Numbered from the stretch's first letter, positions 26,356 to 35,097 are shown. The stretch is DNA of 64,000 nt from Solemya velum gill symbiont (GCF_000787395.1 NZ_JRAA01000003.1:463270-527269); one strand, 5' to 3'. Notes: a model not told the origin generated them from the sequence alone. Translations and numbers: made by a program.

Positions 26356-27236
26356 GCGTTCGAAACCATACGGGTGTTCTGACGTTTTACCAGGCGCTGC
26401 ATCATCTTGAGATCTTTTGCGGTCAATTTTAACGCTGCATCCGCCCAGATTTCCGCGATATCCAGCAATTCTTTCATTGTGACAGGATTGGTCACGTCCT
26501 TGACCTTGCGCATTGCGGCCATCGTATTGCGACTGCGCTGTGCGTGTTTGGCGTATTTGTACACGGCCATTTCACCTTCACCTTTTTCAGCCAGGACATC
26601 GACAACGCCCATTTCGTGCATCTCCTCGGCACTGAAAATGTGACCGCTCAGGATCATCTGTTCAGCTTTTTGCGCTCCAATTTTACGGGACAACAGCGAG
26701 TAGGCGCCCATACCCGGGAACAGGTTGAACAGGACTTCTGGCAATCCGATCTTGGCGCCACGCTCTGCAATGATCAGGTTACTGGACAGTGCAGCCTCGA
26801 AGCCGCCACCCAGGGCATCACCCTGAATCAGTGAAATCGTTGTGAGATCCTGGTTGTGGTGATACATGTTGCGGTAGAGAATATCAATGCAATGGGCAGC
26901 ATACTGATACAGGCCATCGCGGTCGCGCGTGTCGATCATGCGAGTGAAGAGATTCAGGTCACCACCCAGGTTGAAAATGCCACTTACGTCAGAGCCTACA
27001 ACCAGGAAATCATACTTTTCACCGTTGCTATCTTTCATTTCCTGCTCTACACCAGCAAGGTAAGTGTCCAATTCCTTCAGCAGGGTTGGCGTGAAACAGG
27101 GACGAGGCTCTCCACTCATCAAAAACCAGCCGATCTTGTAGCGGGCATCATAATGCGTATTAAGCTGTTCAAACTCGCCTGTACGAGTTTTGGTTTGAGT
27201 ACGGGTAGATTGGTCAATGTGCGCTATGTTGTTCAT
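26352..27236 (-). CDS. rpfF: DSF synthase, enoyl-CoA hydratase family
   Basis: 294 residues of crotonase fold with the RpfF signatures GEPRPCFTP, FNLGGDLNLF, ISLIQGDALGGGFEAALSSN and GLPEVLFNLFPGMGAYSLLS; both catalytic Glu positions (GGGFEA and GLPE) are present. RpfF makes cis-2-unsaturated fatty acid signals from acyl-ACP. ATG 27236 (MNNIAHIDQS) has AGGAG 9 bases upstream; the upstream in-frame TTG does not. It is convergent with rpfC, the synthase-sensor neighbourhood known from Xanthomonas. Confidence 0.9.
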   Translation of the reverse strand: MNNIAHIDQSTRTQTKTRTGEFEQLNTHYDARYKIGWFLMSGEPRPCFTPTLLKELDTYLAGVEQEMKDSNGEKYDFLVVGSDVSGIFNLGGDLNLFTRMIDTRDRDGLYQYAAHCIDILYRNMYHHNQDLTTISLIQGDALGGGFEAALSSNLIIAERGAKIGLPEVLFNLFPGMGAYSLLSRKIGAQKAEQMILSGHIFSAEEMHEMGVVDVLAEKGEGEMAVYKYAKHAQRSRNTMAAMRKVKDVTNPVTMKELLDIAEIWADAALKLTAKDLKMMQRLVKRQNTRMVSNA

Positions 27237-27564
27237 CAGATTAACTCCTGTGGTTATCAAAAAATGGTACCTGGTTAAATACTGAAAACCGATACCAAAC
27301 GGACAAAGGTTGTTACATTTCGATAAATAGCACGTTTTACTACTGGTGTAGGAACATACTTGTAGTGCTATTTTTTTACTATTTCAATTACGTTTATATC
27401 TTATATCTCTAGATATGCAAGCTATTGAGATAAATCATTAGAAGTTCTACTGTCGCTGATTTGTGTATGATTTTTTACCTGGACGTACCGATTTCTTCAT
27501 GCTGAGCCAACAAAATGAGCTGGTACCAGAAGGGGAGAACGCAGTTTTCAGGGTGTTTGAACCA
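27237..27564. other. rpfF upstream region
   Basis: AT-rich, with no supported gene. It should carry the rpfF promoter on the minus strand. A short rightward frame here has no recognisable features. Confidence 0.4.
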
Positions 27565-27735
27565 CTAGATAGCCAGAAAATTCTTAATCCCGGTAAAAAT
27601 AATCTGGGCTGCGATGGCAGCAACAAAAAGGCCTGTCAGCTTGGTTAGAATGACCAGTCCATCCTGGCCAATAATACGTTCCACTTTACCCTCTAACAGC
27701 AGGATAACCACGACGCTGAGGATTCCATGGCGCTG
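27565..27735 (-). pseudogene. MarC-family membrane protein, 3' remnant
   Basis: Reading leftward gives HGILSVVVILLLEGKVERII, then GQDGLVILTKLTGLFVAAIA and AQIIFTGIKNFLAI to a stop at 27565. ERIIGxxGLxILTKLxGLxxAAIAAQxIxxGIxNF is the C-terminal hallmark of MarC (UPF0056) proteins. The first two thirds are missing upstream, so this is a decayed fragment next to a tRNA gene. Confidence 0.75.
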
Positions 27736-27875
27736 ATTCCCGGCTGTTAATGGAGAGGCCTGTGAGTATACGTTGTTTGGATGAATATCCAGCCAGACAC
27801 TCGCAATGCCGCAATTCAGATGTTTTTATTGACAAAAGGACGCGAAAACCGCAAAATGCGCCTCTTCAAAACAAC

Positions 27876-27952
27876 GCGCCCGTAGCTCAGCTGGATAGAG
27901 TACCTGGCTACGAACCAGGCGGTCGGAGGTTCGAATCCTTCCGGGCGCGCCA
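27876..27952 (+). tRNA. tRNA-Arg (anticodon ACG)
   Basis: The acceptor GCGCCCG pairs with CGGGCGC, the D arm is GCTCAGCTGGATAGAGT, the anticodon loop is CTACGAA (ACG, wobble inosine), the T arm is GGAGGTTCGAATCCTTCC, and CCA is encoded. It is followed by an AGGC/GCCT hairpin with T-run at about 27965-27995. Confidence 0.97.
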
Positions 27953-28070
27953 TATAAAACAAAGGCTTAGCTTTAATCGGCTAGGCCTTTTTTATTTGAT
28001 CTGAATATTTAGTCACTCTCTTAGTCGCTTTTATTAGCCGCTTGATGACAAGAGAGGGGGGTTACTACTC

Positions 28071-28102
28071 CGAATGACTGCTTTCGGCTGCCGCGGATAT
28101 TC
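28071..28102. repeat. dispersed palindromic repeat, copy 4 (inverted half)
   Basis: GAATGACTGCTTTCGGCTGC followed by CGCGGATATTC is the repeat unit read from the other strand, slightly degenerate. Confidence 0.6.
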
Positions 28103-28207
28103 TTACAAGTCAATCGGATGACTCACATGGCCATCAAGCCGACAGTTCTCACGCTAGAATTGATATGAACATCGATCGTGATGCGGCTTAACCAGAGGTG
28201 GTTAGAT

Positions 28208-28504
28208 ATGAATGATGAATTACGCAAACGCTTCATAGCTCACGTCAAAGAATGTGAGCGAATCTACGAGATATGGGATTCAGAGGATTATCCCTATCCT
28301 GTGCCAGATTTGCCTGATTATCCACCTGAATTCTCCGATTTAACCTGCGGCGCCAAAACCAGAGCAGGCCATCCGTGCAAACAGAAGATTCTCTATAGTA
28401 GCGGTCGTTGCCGATATCATGGTGGGCTTTCAACTGGCCCGAAGACAGAGGAAGGGAAGGCGAAATCAGCTCGGAACTGGTGCAGAAGAAAACGAACCCC
28501 ATGA
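28208..28504 (+). CDS. HGGxSTG-domain protein
   Basis: 98 residues from ATG 28208, preceded by AGAGGTGG. The N-terminal half is charged and proline-rich (YPYPVPDLPDYPPEF). The C-terminal half has LTCGAKTRAGHPCKQK and GRCRYHGGLSTGPKTEEGKA, the same Cys/His motif as the gene at 15974. Unlike that gene it is not in an obvious element. A second copy of its 3' end follows. Function unknown. Confidence 0.75.
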   Translation: MNDELRKRFIAHVKECERIYEIWDSEDYPYPVPDLPDYPPEFSDLTCGAKTRAGHPCKQKILYSSGRCRYHGGLSTGPKTEEGKAKSARNWCRRKRTP

Positions 28505-28547
28505 GATGCTTAACAAATCTTAACATCGATCCTTCAACTCCCAGGAA

Positions 28548-28611
28548 ACAGACGTTAGAAGGCAAGGCGAAATCTGCACGCAATGGGCGCGGAAGAGAAC
28601 GAACCCCATGA
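28548..28611 (+). pseudogene. duplicated 3' end of the HGGxSTG gene
   Basis: An in-frame stretch EGKAKSARNGRGRERTP with stop repeats the end of the gene at 28208 (EGKAKSARNWCRRKRTP). The flanking bases CGAACCCCATGA and CTAACAAATC also recur, a third time near 28655. This is local tandem duplication and decay. Confidence 0.65.
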
Positions 28612-28707
28612 GTGTGTTGACTAATGTTGACGTTTTCACCATCTCCTAATATTTCGAACCCCATGAAGTGCCTAACAAATCCCAACATTATTTGCTGTCA
28701 GGGGCTG

Positions 28708-28965
28708 TCAGGTGTGCGGTTCATAAGTAGGTGTATCGTAGAATAGGTTCGCCTTCCATCGCTCGTCCAACCGCATGAGACAGGCAAGATCATTCGCATT
28801 AACCTTCTCAGCACAATACGGGCAGCATACATCACCCCTGACGATCGCCTGGAATTCGGGCGGAAAGAGTATCGGATCAAGGAAAATCGAAGCGAAGCTC
28901 TGTCGTAAAGCCAGTTTCTTGCAGTGAGGACAGCGAGTAGCTTGTTCGGGGGCAAATCTAGTCAT
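28708..28965 (-). CDS. small zinc-ribbon-like hypothetical protein
   Basis: 85 residues with two CxxC pairs, RCPHCKKLALRQ near residue 12 and VCCPYCAEKVNANDLA near residue 47. This is a likely zinc ribbon. No family is recognised. It is isolated between repeats. Confidence 0.6.
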   Translation of the reverse strand: MTRFAPEQATRCPHCKKLALRQSFASIFLDPILFPPEFQAIVRGDVCCPYCAEKVNANDLACLMRLDERWKANLFYDTPTYEPHT

Positions 28966-29018
28966 TAATGCACTGTAATTCTCGACGAAGCCAAGTGCAA
29001 GTAATCTAGCCGATAAGC

Positions 29019-29056
29019 GAATGACTGCTTTCGGCCAGAAGCGGACGTTCAGTGAG
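29019..29056. repeat. dispersed palindromic repeat, copy 5 (inverted)
   Basis: GAATGACTGCTTTCGGCCAG followed by AAGCGGACGTTCAG is one of the better-conserved half-units. It forms a stem between its AATGACTGCTTTC and GAAGCGGACGTT arms. Confidence 0.7.
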
Positions 29057-29070
29057 CATGATGCCTAGTC

Positions 29071-31158
29071 TTAGTCCACACCAAATGAATATAGGACTAG
29101 GTCCTGACTATCATTAACGACAGCTTCATAGCTCACACCATCACCCATGTGTGTTTCGACTCTTAGACCCGCAAGATTTACGCCATCTTTTACAACCAGG
29201 CTCACATCCGTATGAACAGGAAGCGCGACTGAATCCCCGAGAGTAATAGCCAAGATATTATTTTCGGTGGACACCGTGTAAGAGAATGCATCCCGGGCAG
29301 ACCAGTACTCTTCGAACGCGTCCATATTGTGAGCTTTTACATCCTCGGGAATTCCCTGAATAAACAGTTCCAATTCATCCAGCTTGTATTCCCGGTTAGG
29401 GTGTATCAACAAGACAGTCAGTGCCCCATTATCCACGTTATTTCCGAGAATGCCGAGCCATGTAGCTGCGACATTTGCAGGATCATCATTGCTGTAGCCG
29501 TCTGATGCATTCATGGGGAACTCGTAAATATCCGAGCGTGCGGCAGAAAGGGAGCGCTCGTAAAGTACGCGATAGGGGAAGTTTGTTAAGGTGCTGTTGG
29601 CACTAAATGAGCTGTCAAATTTATAATCCAAAGCTTCCATCACCTCGGGTTGAAACTCATTCCACAACAAATGTCCAGAACGGAACGTTTTTACATCGAT
29701 GCCTAGATCATTTTCAAGGAGATCTCTGGACACTTCCAACTCCCCGTAAACAGTGGCTCCCGTTGTAGTGGTTCCATTATTGCCAGGAAGATAGGTTGCC
29801 ATAGTATTGCCTGGCGCACCTAAGGGGATAGTAGTCTCGTCATCCCAGTCCCTGAAATGCCCTACACTATGGCTACTGATGACGTGCCCTTGTGTCAGAG
29901 CGTACTGATAAACAGCATTATTCATCGTGTAATAATCGCCATCAATCGCATCATCAATATAGTGTGTGCAGATATTGTAATTAGCGCTGATACCATAACT
30001 GATTTCGAGATCGACAAAGTCTGACATCAAGTCAGCACCTGATTGGGAATCAAGATCATGAGTGATGATTACCGAAGCCTTGCTCTCTTTCGTGCTTGTA
30101 TGTTTCCAAGTAGCGTAAGGTACATTTTCCTCGTAAATAGCTCGCAGAAAGAGCATGAACGTATCCGTGGTTGGCTCGTAAGTATTCAGGTCTCCACGGT
30201 CTGCCGAGAAGTCCATATCCATTTGGTTGCGTAAAATGACGTCTGAAAATGAAACTCCTAAGAGGTATGTTTTTCCTAAACCTGACTGGTTAAGTACTGC
30301 AGCAGTTGAAGCATCATTGTATTCCGCAATCGCTGTACCACCATCAGTGGCATAGCTTCTGGAGTAAATATACTCTGTATAGCTACCCCCACCGAGACTA
30401 ACGGTAATTTCTTCGGGCTGGTCAATATACTTGAATTCATCCAATCCAAGACCGGTGAACCAAGTCATGGCATTTCGTGTATTGACTCTTGTTTGACCGC
30501 TTATACCGAAGAGCGCATACAGATCAGGATCAGAAACCCCCCTACTAACGATCACACCACCATTACTCACATAATTAATGAGCTGAAGCACTTCAGCTGC
30601 ATCAAAAGTACCAGGGGCAATGTACGATGCCACGTAAACAATGTCATAAGTTAATGCTTCGGTCAGGTCGATTGTTGCATGGTGGGGCACCCCCATTATT
30701 TCAAGTGCCTGTGACAGCCCATTAAAGTCGGATACTGACTCACCATTATCCGATGTGAGATCAAGCAGTGCTGCATTCAGATTCGTGGTACCGGTAATCG
30801 ATTCCTGGCCAGCAGTTCTGAACGATGAGGTGAATTCGGTGGGCATAGCATTACCTGCCGCACTCAGGAGGGCTACCGACAATGTAATATCATATTGAGT
30901 GGCAAAACTCAGGTTAGCTAATGGCGTGAATGTGGCTGTATAAGCTCCGGCATCGTAGGTGAGTGTACCTGGTACACCACCACTGATGGAAAAAGCAGCC
31001 TGCAGGGAAGCCTCATCGATAGCAATATTAAATTCAATTTGAATGGCAGAATCAATGTCGACGAACAACCCATCCTTTTGAGGTGTGAGACTTTCCACCT
31101 GTAGCGCTGCTTCAGGCTGGGAGCTGGAGCTACCACACCCCCCCACATATAGACACAA
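29071..31158 (-). CDS. putative lipoprotein with Ig-like and polysaccharide-deacetylase-like domains
   Basis: The open frame encodes about 695 residues. After a CGSSSSQPEA start comes a SbsA-type Ig-like domain (about 18-115), then a GATase-like fold (about 125-320: DIVYVASYIAPG, NYVSNGGVIVSRGV), then a deacetylase-like domain with IITHDLDSQSG, ISSHSVGHF and TFRSGHLLWNE (about 360-600). The lipoprotein signal peptide MTFLLIVSICGGCGSSSS is encoded just upstream but one base out of frame at a 7-C run (31138-31144). With 6 C the gene would start at ATG 31207. Probably outer-membrane anchored; substrate unknown. Confidence 0.7.
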   Translation of the reverse strand: MCLYVGGCGSSSSQPEAALQVESLTPQKDGLFVDIDSAIQIEFNIAIDEASLQAAFSISGGVPGTLTYDAGAYTATFTPLANLSFATQYDITLSVALLSAAGNAMPTEFTSSFRTAGQESITGTTNLNAALLDLTSDNGESVSDFNGLSQALEIMGVPHHATIDLTEALTYDIVYVASYIAPGTFDAAEVLQLINYVSNGGVIVSRGVSDPDLYALFGISGQTRVNTRNAMTWFTGLGLDEFKYIDQPEEITVSLGGGSYTEYIYSRSYATDGGTAIAEYNDASTAAVLNQSGLGKTYLLGVSFSDVILRNQMDMDFSADRGDLNTYEPTTDTFMLFLRAIYEENVPYATWKHTSTKESKASVIITHDLDSQSGADLMSDFVDLEISYGISANYNICTHYIDDAIDGDYYTMNNAVYQYALTQGHVISSHSVGHFRDWDDETTIPLGAPGNTMATYLPGNNGTTTTGATVYGELEVSRDLLENDLGIDVKTFRSGHLLWNEFQPEVMEALDYKFDSSFSANSTLTNFPYRVLYERSLSAARSDIYEFPMNASDGYSNDDPANVAATWLGILGNNVDNGALTVLLIHPNREYKLDELELFIQGIPEDVKAHNMDAFEEYWSARDAFSYTVSTENNILAITLGDSVALPVHTDVSLVVKDGVNLAGLRVETHMGDGVSYEAVVNDSQDLVLYSFGVD
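31138..31144 (-). other. poly-C tract that breaks the lipobox frame
   Basis: Seven C (seven G on the coding strand) lie inside the lipobox codons. Loss of one base joins a perfect signal peptide to the mature protein; with seven the upstream frame stops at once. It is either a slipped-strand switch or a homopolymer error. Confidence 0.6.
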
Positions 31159-31207
31159 TCAGGAGGAAAGTCATACGGGTTATGCTAGATAGCATTGTTG
31201 ACTTCAT

Positions 31208-31544
31208 TTAAACATTGCCTATTATATTTTCACGATATTGTCTTTCTAAATACTGAGCTGATTCATTCTAAGATTACACCTATGCATCATGCATAATGGC
31301 TAATTAGGATGTAGAGTGCAAGCCAATTAATACTCTATAGCATTTAGCCTTATATATACTTCGACCAGTAATTTATGAATGTCCGCTTTGGGTCGGTAGC
31401 GGTCGTTCAGGCTAGCTGGGGCGCTAGATTCCCACGAAAGTCGGCTATCGGCCAGAAGCAGACATTCCACTCAATTTATTAGAGGGAGAGATCATTTAAG
31501 TGATTGCAGCTTATGTACTGCTTCTTGTGGGCATATTTTGGACT
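31208..31544. other. gene-free interval with dispersed repeat copy 6
   Basis: The repeat at 31377-31469 has two half-units (GAATGTCCGCTTTGGGTCGG and CGGCCAGAAGCAGACATTC), in head-to-tail order around a GC-rich spacer. The rest is AT-rich with no supported gene. Confidence 0.5.
31377..31469. repeat. dispersed palindromic repeat, copy 6 (two-part)
   Basis: Its outer ends AATGTCCGCTT and GAAGCAGACATT are near-perfect inverted copies, as in copies 1 and 2. This supports a defined element of about 90 bp. Confidence 0.7.
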
Positions 31545-32043
31545 CTAAGGCTTAGCCTTTACTTCTATCACAGTATCGCCAAAATCAATTTTCCTGATGT
31601 TCGGCCAATGAGAAATGCCAGGACGTGGGGAAATGTGAACTACTGCTGATTGTCCCATGACATCACTATATGCAGCTATATATGCCGCTCTGTGAATTCC
31701 GTCGATAATATAGAATATGAATTCACCACATTTGTAATGTGGCAAATTCATTGACTACGATTGGAAAATTGATCAGATCGCATTTCGTATTGAGAAACTG
31801 ATTTATCAATTTTAAATATCTCGATACATTATGTATTTTTTTACCACAACTAACAGCTTCATGTTCAACATATCGCTCGTAATTGAGATATTCTTTTGTG
31901 AATTCAATTCCTTCAATTGAGTTGGAGGCCTTCAAAATATCCAGGGTCTTTTTGGCAAAATCGTAATGCGGTGTATTTCTAATTCCCAGAGCTGTAGCCG
32001 AAACAGTTCCAATTTTCTCGTAATCCTGACCTGCCCCCAGCAA
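31545..32043 (-). pseudogene. ParB/sulfiredoxin-like protein, truncated by IS3 and frameshifted
   Basis: Two overlapping frames join near 31735: the first ends INFPIVVNEFATLQ, the second carries GEFIFYIIDGIHRAAYIAAY and VVHISPRPGI. The DGxHRAxA-type loop recalls ParB/sulfiredoxin-like nucleotide-binding folds, which is tentative. The 5' end is lost exactly where the IS3 element begins. A protein with a similar EGNHRGLAFQ loop is intact at 41845. Confidence 0.55.
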
Positions 32044-32060
32044 GTGGTCCGGTTTGAATG

Positions 32061-32867
32061 TTAGTTCATCGCCGGTTTCAGCTCCAGTGGAATGATGGAT
32101 TCAGGAGCTGGAGGGCGATAGCCCAGCGAGCTATGTGGCCGCTTGGTGTTGTAATGTTTTCTCCATTGTTCAATGATCACTTTCGCTTCGTGTAGCGTGT
32201 AAAAGACCTCACCATTGAGCAATTCATCCCTGAACCGGGCATTGAAGCTCTCGCAGTAGCCGTTCTCCCAAGGTGAGCCTGGTTCGATGTATGCCGTTTT
32301 AGCGCCGACAGCAGCGATCCACTTCCTCACGGCTTCTGCAATAAACTCGGGGCCGTTATCCGAACGGATATAGGCCGGTACCCCACGCAGAATGAACAGG
32401 TCAGTCAGCACATCAATGACATCGGCTGAGTTCAACTTACGTTTCACCCGGATTGCCAGACATTCCCGACTGTATTCATCAATCAGGTTCAATGTCCGGA
32501 AGGCTCTGCCATCATCGGTTCTATGGTGGACAAAGTCGTAGGACCAGACATGATTTCTGTATTGTGCACGGAGTCTGATACAAGAGCCATCATTGAGCCA
32601 TAAACGGCCACGCGGCTTCTGCTTGGCAGGTATTTTCAGCCCCTCTTGTCGCCATAACCGCTCGACACGCTTGTCGTTAACTTGCCAGCCTGCCTCTCTC
32701 AGGAGAGCGGCGATACGACGGTAACCATAACGGCCATACTCCCTTGCTAGAGCGATCATATCAGCGACAAGTCGTGTTTCATCACGACGCCCCTGTGGAA
32801 TACGGCGCTGGGTTGAGCGATGTTGTCCGAGTACACGGCAAGCCCTGCGCTCGGAAACAGCCATCAT
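32061..32867 (-). CDS. IS3-family transposase OrfB
   Basis: 268 residues or more: HTH_21 region (REYGRYGYRRIAALLREAGW), then the rve integrase core with VWSYDFVHHRTDDGR (first Asp), IRSDNGPEFIAEAVRKWI (second Asp) and SPWENGYCESFNARFRDELL (Glu), ending RPHSSLGYRPPAPE. In IS3 elements OrfB is normally made as an OrfAB fusion by -1 frameshifting. The frame extends upstream toward orfA without needing the internal ATG. Confidence 0.95.
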   Translation of the reverse strand: MMAVSERRACRVLGQHRSTQRRIPQGRRDETRLVADMIALAREYGRYGYRRIAALLREAGWQVNDKRVERLWRQEGLKIPAKQKPRGRLWLNDGSCIRLRAQYRNHVWSYDFVHHRTDDGRAFRTLNLIDEYSRECLAIRVKRKLNSADVIDVLTDLFILRGVPAYIRSDNGPEFIAEAVRKWIAAVGAKTAYIEPGSPWENGYCESFNARFRDELLNGEVFYTLHEAKVIIEQWRKHYNTKRPHSSLGYRPPAPESIIPLELKPAMN

Positions 32868-32908
32868 GCAACAAACGTTTTCGATACAGGCCCTGCGACG
32901 CGAGGGGC

Positions 32909-33187
32909 TCAGAAGTTTCCCTTGGCAGCCTCCGACAGAATCTGCTTATCCAGTGTCAGATCAGAAACGGCCTTGCGCAAACGTTCATTCTCCTTCTGTA
33001 GCCGTTTCAGTTCTTTTAACTGGTCAATCCCCATCCCACCGTACTTTTTGCGCCAGCGGTAGTAAGTCTGCTCAGTGATGCCAATTTCGCGGATCGCATC
33101 GATGCGGGCAGTGCCTTGTCCAACCAGGACTTCAACTTGCCTCAGCTTCTGGACGATCTCTTCCGGTTTGTGTCGCTTGATTCCCAT
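32909..33187 (-). CDS. IS3-family transposase OrfA
   Basis: About 92 residues from MGIKRHKPEEIVQKLRQVEV. It has the HTH (ITEQTYYRWRKKYGGMGIDQ) and leucine zipper (LKELKRLQKENERLRKAVSDL), ending LDKQILSEAAKGNF as in the IS407 group. An upstream start at 33226 is possible but would run into the inverted repeat. Confidence 0.93.
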   Translation of the reverse strand: MGIKRHKPEEIVQKLRQVEVLVGQGTARIDAIREIGITEQTYYRWRKKYGGMGIDQLKELKRLQKENERLRKAVSDLTLDKQILSEAAKGNF

Positions 33188-33241
33188 TTTTGGTCCTCCG
33201 TTTTTCTCATCATAAGGGTGGACCAACTTATTGGGGGAGGA

Positions 33242-34075
33242 TCAATAGACCCACCCGGATACCCGAGCCCCACCGGGGTTGTTACTTTCACCCGTAGGAA
33301 CATCAAGTACCGTGTAACGACCACTAATGTTAAACAGTCGTATTTTGCGTGAATACTTCCCGGGATCTTCCCAGGGTAGGTTGGAGTAGTTTTCCTCAGC
33401 TACGGAAATCGTACCGGCCTTCAGGTCAACATCGACCACCACGGCAACATGGCCATAGCGCCACTTGGGGTCATCCTTGGTCGGGTGATATATCAACAGG
33501 TCGCCGCGTTTGGGAGGGCGCTGGGTTGTACCATTAATTGAGCGTGCAAGTGGGAAGTTCTTACCGGTATGGATATCCTTGCCTTCTGTCAGGTATAGGA
33601 TTTCATAGGCGCTGTCCACACTGCCATAGGTGATGCCCTTGTTCTTCATCCACCAGCGACGCGAGTATTCCACGCATTGATAAATAAGCCCGATGTAATG
33701 CAGATCGGCGTTCTTGGGGTCATCGTCATGGATGGTGACTTCCCCGGTTTTGAGATTCAGAAATGAAAACCTGGGGCGAATACAGGCCGAGCTGCAGTTG
33801 GAGTAACCGATGGCATTATCTGCCTTGCCTAGTACCTTGCCAAAGGATGTGGCACATTGACTGTCACAGGATTGCTTGCCGATGGCAAACAGCTTGTCGC
33901 TTTGTTCCTTGGTAAGGGCCGGAGGCTTGGGGAGCAGTCCATAGCCATCAGTATTGGGCAAAAGCTCACTGTAGAGGTGAGCCACTTCAGTCAGTTTGAT
34001 TGACTCTGCAAAGCCGGTACTGGTAATTGAATAGGCAAGAACCGTAATGACAAAAATGAAGCGTTTTAACAACAT
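33242..34075 (-). CDS. secreted CHAP-domain amidase
   Basis: 277 residues with a signal peptide (LLKRFIFVITVLAYSITSTGFA). The C-terminal half is a CHAP (NlpC/P60-like) domain: catalytic Cys in GLIYQCVEYSRRWWMKNKG, His in WRYGHVAVVVDVDL, and a following polar residue in SVAEENYSN. The pattern is close to glutathionylspermidine amidase-type CHAP proteins; peptidoglycan cleavage is the alternative. Extra Cys residues in the N-terminal part (SCDSQCATSF) may form disulfides. The gene ends five bases before the IS3 border and looks complete. Confidence 0.8.
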   Translation of the reverse strand: MLLKRFIFVITVLAYSITSTGFAESIKLTEVAHLYSELLPNTDGYGLLPKPPALTKEQSDKLFAIGKQSCDSQCATSFGKVLGKADNAIGYSNCSSACIRPRFSFLNLKTGEVTIHDDDPKNADLHYIGLIYQCVEYSRRWWMKNKGITYGSVDSAYEILYLTEGKDIHTGKNFPLARSINGTTQRPPKRGDLLIYHPTKDDPKWRYGHVAVVVDVDLKAGTISVAEENYSNLPWEDPGKYSRKIRLFNISGRYTVLDVPTGESNNPGGARVSGWVY

Positions 34076-34626
34076 GGTAACTTCTCTTTATTGATTGTTT
34101 ATTATCGTTTGTGGTGCTACAGCAAGTGATTTCAAAGGCACCGCTGTAGCAGCTTCTGTCAATGGTCGCGTGGCAGTCACTGTTTTATACTCAGATACCA
34201 TCTCATATGGCCAATCCCGGAGGCCATGGTTCAGCGCCGGCACGTTGATCCCATGCTGTATTAAAATCTTTACTATGACGGCTAAGTGGTGTTGCACAAG
34301 ATGCACCATCGGCAACACCGCCGCTGATAATAACTTTATTCATATATATGCTGATGTTTTCTTATTTGTGGGGATTTCTATCATTAGAAGTGTACTTAAA
34401 CTCACAATTTCTTCAATCCCTCTTTAGTAGTGAGGTATTTCGGTAGATTTTATATCCTTGTTTAAACCTTTTAGAACATTTGAAAGCCGGGTTGATTAGT
34501 CAGGTTCTTTTTTAAGCAGGTATGAGTGACGTGACCGCATCAATATGGATGTGGAAACTACTGAGTAGATTGGCTGGAGTATCAATCTGAACTGTGTGGT
34601 ATTACTCATTGAGAAGAAATAATACT
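34076..34626. other. gene-free interval with possible ankyrin relic
   Basis: No intact gene. On the minus strand near 34210-34320, fragments in two frames (VIVKILIQHGINVPALNHG and GGVADGASCATPL) resemble broken ankyrin repeats. This is weak. The rest is AT-rich. Confidence 0.25.
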
Positions 34627-35097
34627 TTATTCTGAATCTGGTTCCATCTGGTAGGGCAGGATTTTGTTAACAAAAAATGCATCAGCATCCTTGATATCGA
34701 CCGGCTTTTCTTCGAGATCCACGAAGGGAAGCTCATAGTCGTTATACCCACGTAATCCGGTCGTGAGTGAATAGACCTTGTTGAAACCAAGCAGTTGCAG
34801 GTTGAATGAGGTCATAATGCTACGGTACCCGGAGCGACAAACCACGATGACTGTGCGGTCGCGGGCCTCGACCAGTTCTGGTTCGGTCTCTTCGTAACCC
34901 CATTCACAGGCTGATTCGACGATGCCGCGGGGCACGTTGAGACTGTTCTCTACATGCATGGTGTCAAACTCGTCCCGCTCGCGCACATCCAGAACCAATA
35001 GATCCGGGTCCGCTTCCATCATCTCTTCCATATCCCAGGGCATAATCTCGTTTACAGACTCCAGACGTTCTGCGAGCAAGTCGATTAATTTTTGCAT
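34627..35097 (-). CDS. rhodanese-domain protein
   Basis: 156 residues from ATG 35097 (MQKLIDLLAERLES), with AAGGGA upstream. It is a single rhodanese domain: LLVLDVRERDEFDTMHVENSLNVPRG and active-site Cys in VIVVCRSGYRSIMTSFNLQLLG. It is a likely sulfur carrier or persulfide-handling protein. It precedes nothing obviously sulfur-related here, so its partner is unknown. Confidence 0.88.
   Translation of the reverse strand: MQKLIDLLAERLESVNEIMPWDMEEMMEADPDLLVLDVRERDEFDTMHVENSLNVPRGIVESACEWGYEETEPELVEARDRTVIVVCRSGYRSIMTSFNLQLLGFNKVYSLTTGLRGYNDYELPFVDLEEKPVDIKDADAFFVNKILPYQMEPDSE

Larger units (their letters stand above)
32034..33237 (-). mobile_element. IS3-family insertion sequence (IS407-like)
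   Basis: About 1.2 kb. The ends are marked by imperfect inverted repeats CCCCCAGCAAGTGGTCC on the left and CCCCCAATAAGTTGGTCC read inward from the right. It contains overlapping orfA and orfB in the usual order. It truncates the gene on its left, and the CHAP gene on its right ends at its border. Confidence 0.85.

Noticed and set aside
27750..28004. Rightward 84-residue frame with PVAQLDRVPGYEPGGRRF
   Set aside because: It is the translation of tRNA-Arg, a common false protein.
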